This document shows, piece by piece, positions 24,395 through 32,095 of a stretch of DNA of 62,507 bases. Under the pieces are notes generated by a model. It saw nothing but the letters and a program-made list of their open reading frames with translations, did no database searches and was not told the origin of the DNA. The translations under genes were made by a program, and so were the position numbers. This DNA comes from an uncultured Eubacteriales bacterium (lineage in GTDB: Bacteria > Bacillota > Clostridia > Oscillospirales > Acutalibacteraceae), in the NCBI GenBank assembly GCA_934552855.1, contig CAKTEU010000012.1:1-62507 (forward strand), in the 5' to 3' direction. Each line of letters opens with the position of its first letter. Within the stretch, counting starts at the first letter, position 1.

Positions 24395-25585
24395 ATGGCC
24401 GGTTCGCTTCAGTACATTAAAAAGTTCGGTGGTGTTTCTTTCACTGAAATGCCTTTTGGCGACGTTGACAATGTTGCCCTTTGCGAAATTTTTTATATGC
24501 CGCTTGAAAAAGTTGTTTCGGACAGCTTTACCGATGAACCATGCCCGTTTGCCGATGCCTGCAACGCAATGTTCAGCTATAACGGCAACCGCCACCGTGC
24601 GCCGGGCGTAATACTCAAAAAGTCAATCTCTGTCAAAATGATGGAGATGGCAAAACAAAAAAGATATGCGGAAATGAAAATTGCTGCCTGCACCGAAACT
24701 TTCAAGACCAACCCTGCGGTTCAGTTTGCCGCCGCAACATTCATCCTTCCGGACGGAAACCTGGTTGTTGTTTTCCGAGGAACGGATGACAGCCTCATAG
24801 GCTGGAAAGAGGATTGCGATATTTTTGTAAAACGTTCAATTCCTTCTCATGCTCTTGCCGTCAATTATCTTGAAAACGTTGCAAAGCATTTTGACGGAGA
24901 TATCACCGTTATCGGCCATTCAAAGGGCGGAAACGTTGCCCTTTTTGCCGGACTCAACTGTTCTGAAAGCACCCGTTCAAGAATCAAGGCTCTTTATAAC
25001 AATGACGGCCCGGGTTTCTTTGATTATTCGCTTTTCAGAACAAAGCAGTATAAAGAGCTTCTTTCAAGATATAATCATTTTATTCCGAGTTCTTCGTTTG
25101 TCGGTGTTCTCATGGCTTTTGACAAGGATTACACGGTTGTTAAAAGCAAGCGTATTCTCGGCCCGATGCAGCATGACCTTGCAACTTGGCAGGTTGCCGA
25201 TGCCGACATTAAAACCCTTCCCCGTGCTTCAAAGCTTGCAAAAATCAACGAAATCTGCCTTTCCGGCATACTTTATCGCATAAGCCGTGAACAGGGCGAA
25301 AACTTTGATAAAATTGCTTCTGCCGTTATTGAAGGCACGGGACAAACAAACTTTACCGGTTTTACAAAGCATCTTCCCTCGGCGGTCAAGGGCGCAATGA
25401 ACACATGGAAAACCCTTGACGAAGAATCAAAGGAAGAACTTAAGGAAACCTTCAGCGGCTCAAAGGATATCATCAAAGACAGCGTTAAGCTTGTTGTTGT
25501 TAACGAACGCAGCGAAAAGGCAAAGGAAGAGGTTCTTGAAGACCTTGAAGCCCACAGAGTTAACCTTGCCGCACTTGAAATTTGA
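24395..25585 (+). CDS. Mbeg1/DUF2974-like lipase-fold hydrolase
   Basis: This 396-residue protein lacks a signal peptide. It has a lipase-class-3-like alpha/beta-hydrolase core (about residues 75-230): LVVVFRGTDDS as the oxyanion strand and VIGHSKGGNVA as the nucleophile elbow with the catalytic serine, then NNDGPGFF with the probable aspartate. This pattern is that of the Mbeg1-like/DUF2974 group found in many Firmicutes, whose substrate is unknown. A helical C-terminal region (about 310-396) follows. The start at 24395 is preferred because GGGGAG precedes it; an ATG at 24380 lacks a well-spaced site. Confidence 0.78.
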   Translation: MAGSLQYIKKFGGVSFTEMPFGDVDNVALCEIFYMPLEKVVSDSFTDEPCPFADACNAMFSYNGNRHRAPGVILKKSISVKMMEMAKQKRYAEMKIAACTETFKTNPAVQFAAATFILPDGNLVVVFRGTDDSLIGWKEDCDIFVKRSIPSHALAVNYLENVAKHFDGDITVIGHSKGGNVALFAGLNCSESTRSRIKALYNNDGPGFFDYSLFRTKQYKELLSRYNHFIPSSSFVGVLMAFDKDYTVVKSKRILGPMQHDLATWQVADADIKTLPRASKLAKINEICLSGILYRISREQGENFDKIASAVIEGTGQTNFTGFTKHLPSAVKGAMNTWKTLDEESKEELKETFSGSKDIIKDSVKLVVVNERSEKAKEEVLEDLEAHRVNLAALEI

Positions 25586-25600
25586 GCAGCTGCCTGTTTT

Positions 25601-26779
25601 TTAATCATGTTCGGTAATCAAAAGCTTTTGCTTTTTTCCGATGAAATCTATGCATTCACTTTTTGAATTTGCCAAAACACCCTCTTTTGTTTTTGAAAGC
25701 ATGAATTTTGTTTTCAAAACGAGGGTGTTTTTATATTTTTCAAAGCCCGAAACAGTGAGTGCATCGGCGGCTCTTTCAAGTTCAAAGCCGGTTTCTTCGC
25801 TTTTTTCTTCAAAATACACCCTTGTTTTTTTTATCACTGAAAACGGAAGCGTCATACCGTTAAGCGTGAGTTTTTTTTCGCTTTCAAATTCCTCAAAATT
25901 TTCGTCTTTTTTGAAAATACCCAGCGGGATTTTGAACCAAAAGAACCGCAAAAAGAAAACGTTTTTTTCATGCGTATATTTTTTAAAACTGCTTTTTGAC
26001 GGAACAAGAAGCGAAATTTCGCTTTTGTGAAGAGCGGTAATTTTTCCCCGTGCTTCATGAAAGGAGGAAGAAAAATCACGGTTTTCAACAATTCCGCTGA
26101 TTAAAAGGTCGCCCTTTTTAACGCCGTTTCCTTCGCTGTTTGCCTTTGTTCCGTTGAAAACCTCAAGCGAAAGAAGAAGCCCGTCAAAATCGGCAACAAT
26201 GTTGCAGGGGTCTGAATATGTTTTGCTTTCCGGCTTTTCAATGTAATCACGAACTTCAATTACGGCACGGCTTCCGTTAACGTTCACTGCCGCCCAAAGA
26301 AGGCGGCCGCCGAATTTTGTTATAAGACCGTCAGAAAGGGCATGAACGTCCGTTTTGGGGCGGAAAGAGCCTTCTTTGAGTCCAAGTTCTTTTGCGGCAA
26401 AAAGTATTTCTTCGCTGCTTATTTTTTCGCTTCCGATTGTTTCAACGTTCCAAATGAACAGCGACATTATACACATGAAAACGGCAAAAAACACTGCGCC
26501 GATCAAAAGCCCGACACGGTTGCGCTTTTTGAAAACGAAAAACGGAAGGCCGTGTTTTGAAACGCAGCAAAGTTTCATTCCGCTCTTTTTTGCAATCGGG
26601 CGGAGTTTTTTGTAATCTTTTGCAGAAACAAAGCCTTCAAGCTTTTCGTTGTTGAACCCAAGCGAGCGGATGTTGATTTTTTGATTGTCGCAAAGGTTAA
26701 CAAAGCGTTCGCAAAAGCCGCCGTGTGCGCTGAATTTTACATAGCCCGAAAAAAGCCGGACCGCTTCGGCCAAAAGCAA
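25601..26779 (-). CDS. yqfD: Sporulation protein YqfD
   Basis: This 392-residue membrane protein matches YqfD, a mother-cell sporulation protein of the Firmicutes. It has a cytoplasmic N-terminal domain, one strong transmembrane helix (about residues 90-112), then an extracytoplasmic region with IWNVETIGSEKISSEEI and LLWAAVNVNGSRAVIEVRD, a segment characteristic of the family. It begins with TTG at 26779 behind AAAGGAGGAG. It follows yqfC by 14 bases. In Bacillus and most clostridia yqfD is followed by phoH and ybeY; here a convergent hydrolase gene lies there instead. Confidence 0.9.
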   Translation of the reverse strand: MLLAEAVRLFSGYVKFSAHGGFCERFVNLCDNQKINIRSLGFNNEKLEGFVSAKDYKKLRPIAKKSGMKLCCVSKHGLPFFVFKKRNRVGLLIGAVFFAVFMCIMSLFIWNVETIGSEKISSEEILFAAKELGLKEGSFRPKTDVHALSDGLITKFGGRLLWAAVNVNGSRAVIEVRDYIEKPESKTYSDPCNIVADFDGLLLSLEVFNGTKANSEGNGVKKGDLLISGIVENRDFSSSFHEARGKITALHKSEISLLVPSKSSFKKYTHEKNVFFLRFFWFKIPLGIFKKDENFEEFESEKKLTLNGMTLPFSVIKKTRVYFEEKSEETGFELERAADALTVSGFEKYKNTLVLKTKFMLSKTKEGVLANSKSECIDFIGKKQKLLITEHD

Positions 26780-26793
26780 AAAAACTCCTCCTT

Positions 26794-27063
26794 TCAGGTT
26801 CCGAATTCAAGCGAAACAATGTCTCCGCTTACGCATATGCGTCCGGCGGAAAGATTGCTGATGCAAAGAAAACAGCCGGAAAACTTTACCGTCATGTTTT
26901 TGCAGTTGAGTTTCACCGTGCTTTCGTCATATTCGATTATTCCTGCGCAGCCTTCAACGGTTGCTTCACGGTTTGAACAAAGCTCAATATGCGGAAGGCA
27001 AAGCTCGTTTTCCGCACCGAGCGAGGAGAGCTCTTCAATTTTTTCTTTCAGATTCTTCTGCAA
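26794..27063 (-). CDS. yqfC: Sporulation protein YqfC (YabP/YqfC family)
   Basis: This small protein of about 89 residues carries the YabP/YqfC pattern: LCLPHIELCSNREATVEGCAGIIEY, an NMTVKFSGCFLCISNLS strand pair and the GDIVSLEF end. It is expressed in the mother cell in Bacillus; its biochemical role is not established. The start is uncertain: TTG at 27063 has AAAGG ten bases upstream, GTG at 27072 is too close to that site, and the longest frame (27135) adds a poorly conserved hydrophobic lead. It forms an operon with yqfD. Confidence 0.82.
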   Translation of the reverse strand: MQKNLKEKIEELSSLGAENELCLPHIELCSNREATVEGCAGIIEYDESTVKLNCKNMTVKFSGCFLCISNLSAGRICVSGDIVSLEFGT

Positions 27064-27171
27064 TTTATTCACGCCTTTCGGTTTTAGGTTTGCTATAAAA
27101 AATATGAAGAAAAAAGCACTGATATCACAGCGCAAAAAAGCATATTATTGAGTGGGGAACATTTGCTGAAA

Positions 27172-27385
27172 CGTTTTTTATGCAGGATAGGTTATATCGT
27201 GCGGGTCGTATCTGTGCGGCCTATGAAATCTACCGCTTTCTCTGCAAAAATTTATTGCGAAAACGTTCGGTTTAACCGCAGGAATTTCTACAAATTTACG
27301 CAGTACAAAAAGGGGTACATTCCAAGGGGCCTCACGAGACGGCTCTATGAATATAATTCCGTTTTTGCGTTTTCTGTAATCTCGG
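27172..27385. repeat. Diverged copy of the intergenic repeat family (copy 3)
   Basis: The stretch contains GTGCGGGTCG...CTGCAAAAATTT followed by GGTTTAACCGCAGG...GGGGCCTCACGAGACGGCTC, which match the right and left modules of the repeat at 38.7-39.0 kb in changed order. It has decayed strongly, with no open frame. It fills most of the yqfC-ylbJ intergenic region. Confidence 0.6.
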
Positions 27386-27457
27386 CGTGTAGGCGAGTAC
27401 GCACGGCACAAAAAAGAAAAACCAAAGCGCAATACTGCTTGAAAAGGGGGCTTTGCG

Positions 27458-28558
27458 ATGAAAAATAAAATGTTCAAAAGAGACGTTCTTTTTTTAATTA
27501 AACTTTTTCTTTTCGGCTTTCTTCTTTTTGTTCTCGGCTTTTTCTTTCTTCTTTTTCCAAAGGAGACGGCGGCAAATGTAAGCGAAGGAATTGAGCTTTG
27601 CCTTTCGGTTTTGGTTCCATCGCTTTTTCCGTTTATGGTTTTGTCGTCTGCGTTTTCTTCCTGTGAGCTTTGCGAAAAGCTGAGTTCGGTTTTTAAAAAG
27701 CCTTTTTCATTTGTTTTTTCGCTCGGTTCAAATTGCTTTTGTCCGCTTGTTGTTTCGGCTTTCGGCGGCTATCCGACGGCGGCGTTTTGCGCCGGAAGGC
27801 TTTTTGAAAAGGGAATGATAAGCAAAAGAGATTTCAGAAGGCTCCTTCTTTTTGCAATCAATCCGTCGCCCTCGTTTGTTGTCGGTGCGGTTGGGACAAT
27901 GCTTTTGGGCTCAAAAAAAACCGGAGCGGCAATCTTTTTTTCCGTTCTTTTTTCTTCGTTTATTCTCGGAATTTTTTCAAGATTTGTTAAAACGGGTGAA
28001 GATGAAGAGAAAATAAAAGAACGGCCGGCTTTTTTTGAAGCGGGGCCGTTTTCAAAAACGATTGTTGATTCAATTATGCAAAGCGGAAAAGCGATGCTTT
28101 TTATTTGTTTTTCGGTTTTGTTTTTTTCTGCTGCTCTTGCTTTTACGGATAAGTTTTTTCCTTCAAAAGAGGGAAGTGTATTTTTCGGTGCGCTTTTTGA
28201 AGTCAGCTGTGCTGTAAAACGCTGCTGCGGCGTTCTTTCGCCCGAAATTGTTACAGGCGTTATTGCGTGGGGCGGGCTTTGCACTCATTTTCAGGTTATG
28301 AGCGAAGTTGTTTTATCCGGACTTAAAACAAGTGTATTTTTTGCTTTTCGGGTTCTTCACGGTGCATTGTCGGCAACTGTGTGTTCAGCTGTTTTTCGGC
28401 TTTTTCCGGCTGCCAAACCGGTCTTTTCTCAAAGGGCCGAAAGCTTTTCTTATTCCAGCGGACCTTCTTTTTCTTTTTCGTTTTGTCTTGTTATGATGTG
28501 TGTTTGTCTTTTGCTCGGCAACAATTTTATCCTTTCAAAAAAGCGCAAAAGCGGTTGA
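27458..28558 (+). CDS. ylbJ: Sporulation integral membrane protein YlbJ
   Basis: This 366-residue protein has about eight hydrophobic segments and the nucleoside-recognition (Gate) domain features of YlbJ/SpmA-like proteins: GIELCLSVLVPSLFPFMVL and SAFGGYPTAAFCAGRLFEKG, and INPSPSFVVGAVG. In Bacillus YlbJ is made in the mother cell and is needed for heat-resistant spores. A GGGGGC Shine-Dalgarno precedes the ATG. It diverges from yqfCD, so three sporulation genes cluster here. Confidence 0.9.
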   Translation: MKNKMFKRDVLFLIKLFLFGFLLFVLGFFFLLFPKETAANVSEGIELCLSVLVPSLFPFMVLSSAFSSCELCEKLSSVFKKPFSFVFSLGSNCFCPLVVSAFGGYPTAAFCAGRLFEKGMISKRDFRRLLLFAINPSPSFVVGAVGTMLLGSKKTGAAIFFSVLFSSFILGIFSRFVKTGEDEEKIKERPAFFEAGPFSKTIVDSIMQSGKAMLFICFSVLFFSAALAFTDKFFPSKEGSVFFGALFEVSCAVKRCCGVLSPEIVTGVIAWGGLCTHFQVMSEVVLSGLKTSVFFAFRVLHGALSATVCSAVFRLFPAAKPVFSQRAESFSYSSGPSFSFSFCLVMMCVCLLLGNNFILSKKRKSG

Positions 28559-28583
28559 ATTGTTTTTGCCGTTGTGATATACT
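28555..28583 (+). promoter_or_regulatory. SigA-type promoter of the small Cys-rich gene
   Basis: TTGAAT (28555-28560), 17-bp spacer ending TGTGA, TATACT (28578-28583). It overlaps the stop codon of ylbJ. The leader begins near ACCGATGATTAAC, similar to the start of the leaders at 14.8 and 50.3 kb. Confidence 0.75.
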
Positions 28584-28635
28584 TAAAAAACCACCGATGA
28601 TTAACAAAAGAAAATCGGCCGAAGGAGGAGCTTTT

Positions 28636-28854
28636 TTGAGACAAAAACTTTTTGACGGAAAAAATTATGAAAAACGCTGCGAGCATTGTTTTAACGGAAA
28701 GCTTCCGACGGACAGGAGCGTTGTTCTTTGCAAAAGATTCGGCGTTGTTGAGACCGATTTTTGCTGCCGGCATTTTCGTTATGATCCGCTCAAGCGTATT
28801 CCGAAGCGGGCAAAACTTCAAACCGGATTTGAAGAGGATGAGTTTAAACTTTAA
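28636..28854 (+). CDS. Small cysteine-rich protein, probably metal-binding
   Basis: This 72-residue protein has CEHC near residues 14-17, LCKR near 30, then FCCRHFRYDPLKRIPKR and an acidic tail. Paired cysteines and a C-terminal YDPLKR block look like a conserved zinc- or iron-binding family that I have no function for. I start it at the TTG at 28636 because GGAGGAG lies directly upstream; the longer open frame to 28381 overlaps ylbJ. It has its own promoter with a short structured leader and meets the TetR gene tail to tail. Confidence 0.65.
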   Translation: MRQKLFDGKNYEKRCEHCFNGKLPTDRSVVLCKRFGVVETDFCCRHFRYDPLKRIPKRAKLQTGFEEDEFKL

Positions 28855-28866
28855 AAAACCGCCGCC

Positions 28867-29490
28867 TTATTTTCCGATTAGCTTTATAAATTCACTGTTT
28901 ACGTCAACATTCCCGTCTGCAAAGCCGGGAATTTCTTTATATGCCCGGCAAAGGGCAAGGCTGAAAAGCGAACCGATTTTTCCGACTTCGTTTTCGCTGT
29001 AAGGGCAGCAGTTTGAAATTGATGACGAAAGAAAGCCGTTGCTGACAATCATCATGTTTTTAAGGTAGCTTTCCGCCGTTTTTTCGTCCATTTTGTAAAT
29101 TTGCATAACCGAATCTATGACAACGGGATGAAGCGGTTCATAAAAGCTTTTCCATACTTCTTTGCCGTCTTTTTCTCTCGTCATAAAAAGAAGCTTGTAA
29201 AGATTAGGGTTTTTCCTTGCAAAGCTCAAGTATCTTTTGAAAAAGCCGTGAAGCGGAACGCTTTCTTTCAATCCTTCTTCGGTATAGGCACGATACTTTT
29301 CGGCCGCCGATTTTTTGACTTCGGCTTTGAGCTCGTCCATTGTTTTGAAGTATGTGAAAATCGGACGGGTGGAAACGCCGAGAACGGCGGCAATCTCCCT
29401 TGCAGTCAAAGCGCTTTCGCCCTTTTCCTTAACAATATCTAAAGAGACTTCAACTATCTCTTCTTTTGAGAATTTTGCTTTCGGCGGCAT
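28867..29490 (-). CDS. TetR/AcrR-family regulator
   Basis: This 207-residue regulator has an N-terminal TetR helix-turn-helix (about residues 8-55, with LTAREIAAVLGVSTRPIFTYF and the TMDELK turn) and a C-terminal helical domain with LHGFFKRYLSFARKNPNLYKLLF, typical of the WHG-type subgroup. AGGAGATGATTAA precedes the ATG. It lies 22 bases behind the M23 peptidase gene on the same strand and so is probably cotranscribed with it. No efflux pump is adjacent, so its target is unknown. Confidence 0.88.
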   Translation of the reverse strand: MPPKAKFSKEEIVEVSLDIVKEKGESALTAREIAAVLGVSTRPIFTYFKTMDELKAEVKKSAAEKYRAYTEEGLKESVPLHGFFKRYLSFARKNPNLYKLLFMTREKDGKEVWKSFYEPLHPVVIDSVMQIYKMDEKTAESYLKNMMIVSNGFLSSSISNCCPYSENEVGKIGSLFSLALCRAYKEIPGFADGNVDVNSEFIKLIGK

Positions 29491-29512
29491 TTAATCATCT
29501 CCTAAAAAAGCG

Positions 29513-31456
29513 TTATGCGATATACGGAAGCGGATTTTGCTTGACACCGTTTTTGAGAATTTCAAAATGAAGGTGAGGGCCGGTTGAGTTTCCGGTTGAA
29601 CCGATTTGACCGATTTGCTGACCCTGATAAACACGCTGACCGGGATATACCGTTATCGAACCCCAAAGCATATGACCGTAACGTGTTTGATAGCCGTTTC
29701 CGTGGTCAATAAGAACGGTGTTTCCGTATCCGGTTGAGCCGGCGTAAGCGGTGATGACAGTTCCGGAAGCAGAGGCAATTACCGGCGTTCCGGCCGAAGA
29801 ACCGCCTCCTCGTATAATATCTATTCCGCCGTGGTAACCCCAGCCGGAAATTGAAGCACTGCGATAACCGTATCCGGAGGAAAGGCTGTATGCGCCCCTT
29901 GTTGGCCAAATGAAGCCCGAGGAGGAATAGCCGTATGATGAATAGGACGAACCGTAATATCCGCTGTAAGGCGATTTTGTTCCAACAAGAGTAATTTCGC
30001 TCACGGGTGCCTTGGTCTGTCGTTCGGAAACAACGGTTGAATATGTTCTTTCGCCGTTGATATAGGTCACAAGAGTGGTGATCAGTTTTTCGCCGTAGCT
30101 TCCGTTTTGGCTGATTTTTTTTGTTCCTTTGAGCATTGAGGAACTTTCACGGGTAACTTTTTCATAGCCTATAAGCTGCTTTGTTACCTTTGTTTTCATC
30201 ACCTTGACTTTGAGATAATCGCTTTGAGCTTTGACAAGAAGCGATGTGCTTCTTTTGAGCCGTTTTGAAAAATCAACAGAAGGGTTGAGCACTTTCAATT
30301 GCTTGAGGGAAAGATTGTTTTCCTTTGCAACAAATGAGGGTGTATCGCCCTTTTTTGTTTTGTAATATTCGGCGGTTGACTTTGGCTTTGAAAGCGTTTC
30401 TTTAAGCTTTGAAGAATCCCAAAGAGTGTTTTCGTTGTTTGGATAAAGCCCTTGAACATAATCGATTTCTTCAACAAAGGCAACGATTGACCCGCTTTCG
30501 CTTTGCTTTTTCACGGGGTCTATAATCGAATTGAAAACAGAAGAAGCGTCTGTTTCGTTTTTAACGGCACAAAGGAACTTTCCGTCAATATAAATTCCGC
30601 AGGCTCTTTTGAGGTCTGCGCCGGAGGCGGAAAGAAGTTTTTCCGATATCATGCCGCTGTTTGAAAGTTCGCTGACGTTGACTTTTTTGAGCGTATATAC
30701 CGGTTCGGTTTTTTGAAGCGAGGAGGAAAGCGGGTTTTCCTCAACTCCGTCTGCAAGCATTTCAAGCGCAAGTGTTTTTGCTTTTTCAAATGTGCCTTCT
30801 TTTTCAATATAGCCGAGATGTTCGTTATTGAACGAAACGTCAAGCGCAATGACCGAGCCCTTTGAAGCCGAAAAGAAAAACACTGCGGCAATGCAGGCGG
30901 CAACCGGAAAAGCCGTGTTGAAAAGCGTTTTCCAAAATTTATCATGCCTGGAAAAGGAAAGAACAAAGTATTTTGAAAGCGCACGAAGAAGTGAAACTTT
31001 GCTTTTTTCGGTCTGCTTTCCCGCTCCCTTTTTTATGAGAGCAAGTTCGCCTTTGATTGAACGAAGTTCGTCTGAAAAATCACGAGGCGCATTTTTAAAG
31101 AATGACGAAATGTTTTTTGCGGCCTTTTTGAAAGCTGAAAAGAAAAATGAAAAGGGAAGAACAAAAAGAAAGCCGAATTTTGAAAGGAAAAGGAAGAACA
31201 GTTTTCTTGTGTTTTCTCCCATTTTTTCAACAAAAAAGAGAAGAAGCGAAACAAGTTTTGAAAAGCTGTAAAATTCAAAAGGACTTTCCTTTTTCTTTTT
31301 TATTTCGGGAAGAACGGGAGAAACAAATTCATCCGCCTTGACGGGAAAAATAATTTCGCAATCAAAGTTTCCGTCAAATTCGGGATACTGAAAATCCTCG
31401 TCTTCAAAAAAGCTTTCGTTATATAAAAGCGGTTCGGCTGTTTTTTGCGGCGGCAT
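29513..31456 (-). CDS. M23 metallopeptidase with LysM and G5-like domains
   Basis: This 647-residue protein has a long cytoplasmic N-terminal region with hydrophobic patches (about 65-115), a transmembrane helix at about 181-198, an extracellular region, a LysM-like motif (about 359-395, KTKKGDTPSFVAKENNLS), a G5-like domain (about 415-495) and an M23 peptidase domain (about 535-640). The zinc ligands are visible in GYHGGIDI and HLHFEI, with YGHM between. It should cleave peptide cross-links in peptidoglycan near the membrane. The glycine/tyrosine/serine-rich linker before the peptidase (SGYYGSSYSSYGYSSSG) is low-complexity. The long cytoplasmic head is unusual and may couple to an inner partner, as in spore engulfment M23 proteins; that is speculation. 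Confidence 0.87.
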   Translation of the reverse strand: MPPQKTAEPLLYNESFFEDEDFQYPEFDGNFDCEIIFPVKADEFVSPVLPEIKKKKESPFEFYSFSKLVSLLLFFVEKMGENTRKLFFLFLSKFGFLFVLPFSFFFSAFKKAAKNISSFFKNAPRDFSDELRSIKGELALIKKGAGKQTEKSKVSLLRALSKYFVLSFSRHDKFWKTLFNTAFPVAACIAAVFFFSASKGSVIALDVSFNNEHLGYIEKEGTFEKAKTLALEMLADGVEENPLSSSLQKTEPVYTLKKVNVSELSNSGMISEKLLSASGADLKRACGIYIDGKFLCAVKNETDASSVFNSIIDPVKKQSESGSIVAFVEEIDYVQGLYPNNENTLWDSSKLKETLSKPKSTAEYYKTKKGDTPSFVAKENNLSLKQLKVLNPSVDFSKRLKRSTSLLVKAQSDYLKVKVMKTKVTKQLIGYEKVTRESSSMLKGTKKISQNGSYGEKLITTLVTYINGERTYSTVVSERQTKAPVSEITLVGTKSPYSGYYGSSYSSYGYSSSGFIWPTRGAYSLSSGYGYRSASISGWGYHGGIDIIRGGGSSAGTPVIASASGTVITAYAGSTGYGNTVLIDHGNGYQTRYGHMLWGSITVYPGQRVYQGQQIGQIGSTGNSTGPHLHFEILKNGVKQNPLPYIA

Positions 31457-31499
31457 TGTTTCACCTCGTTTCGGTTTTGAATGTTATGTTGCAATCGAC

Positions 31500-31528
31500 A
31501 TTTTATCATATATTGCGAAATATTGCAA
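31500..31528 (-). promoter_or_regulatory. SigA-type promoter of the M23 gene
   Basis: On the minus strand TTGCAA (31523-31528), 17-bp spacer ending ATGA, TAAAAT (31500-31505). A second TTGACA (31543-31548) with CAATAT 17 bp downstream lies just upstream inside a palindrome. Confidence 0.65.
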
Positions 31529-31531
31529 ATT

Positions 31532-31561
31532 TGCCGTTTGATTGTCAAGCGGTCTTTTTTT
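31532..31561 (+). terminator. Terminator-like palindrome overlapping a promoter
   Basis: On the plus strand GCCGTTTG-attgt-CAAGCGGT is followed by CTTTTTTT. No plus-strand gene ends here. On the minus strand the same bases supply an A-tract and a TTGACA -35 box. Confidence 0.5.
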
Positions 31562-31572
31562 ATTATAGGCAA

Positions 31573-32037
31573 TCACTTTGTCGGATAAACAAGGTCGCTT
31601 TCCTTCCAGTTTTTCAAAACCTCAACCATTGCGGCAGCTTCCTTTTTTGCGCCGGCAAGGTCATGGTCACGATAGTTTCCGCATTCCTTTTCGCTCACGC
31701 CGGGAACATCGCCTTCAAATGAAGCGCAAAAAGAAAGCGCATCTTTTGTCAGTTTGATTGCTTCGCCGGGAGTAACCGCATCACGAACAATGAAATAAAA
31801 GCCGGTGCGGCAGCCCATTGGACCAAAGTAAATTACGTTTGAGCTTTGTTCACTGTTTCTGACATAGGTTGCAAAAAGGTGTTCAAGCGTATGAATTGCA
31901 CCGTTTTCCATAACGGTTTCTTTGTTCGGGCGGCGTGTGCGAATGTCATAAGTCACGCAGTCTCCGTCAATTCTTGAAGTATACATTCCCTTTGGAAGAA
32001 TTGTGTGGTCGATTGTAAAACTTGCAATTTTTTTCAT
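31573..32037 (-). CDS. luxS: S-ribosylhomocysteine lyase LuxS
   Basis: This 154-residue metalloenzyme splits S-ribosylhomocysteine into homocysteine and DPD, the precursor of AI-2. The iron ligands are visible in HTLEH (residues 49-53) and in the later KECGNYRDHD cysteine; the catalytic Cys76 lies in GPMGCRTGFY. Length is normal. It links to the sulfur genes elsewhere in the window by recycling homocysteine. It lies 58 bases behind recG on the same strand. The matching nucleosidase (mtn/pfs) is not in the window. Confidence 0.96.
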   Translation of the reverse strand: MKKIASFTIDHTILPKGMYTSRIDGDCVTYDIRTRRPNKETVMENGAIHTLEHLFATYVRNSEQSSNVIYFGPMGCRTGFYFIVRDAVTPGEAIKLTKDALSFCASFEGDVPGVSEKECGNYRDHDLAGAKKEAAAMVEVLKNWKESDLVYPTK

Positions 32038-32095
32038 AAGTATTATCCTTTCGGTATAAATTTAACTTTTAAAAGCACCCGCCGGTGACTGTTCA

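Noticed and set aside
27064..27150. SigE-type sporulation promoter before yqfC
   Set aside because: Weak matches to both SigE hexamers exist, but the region is AT-rich and I cannot separate them from chance.
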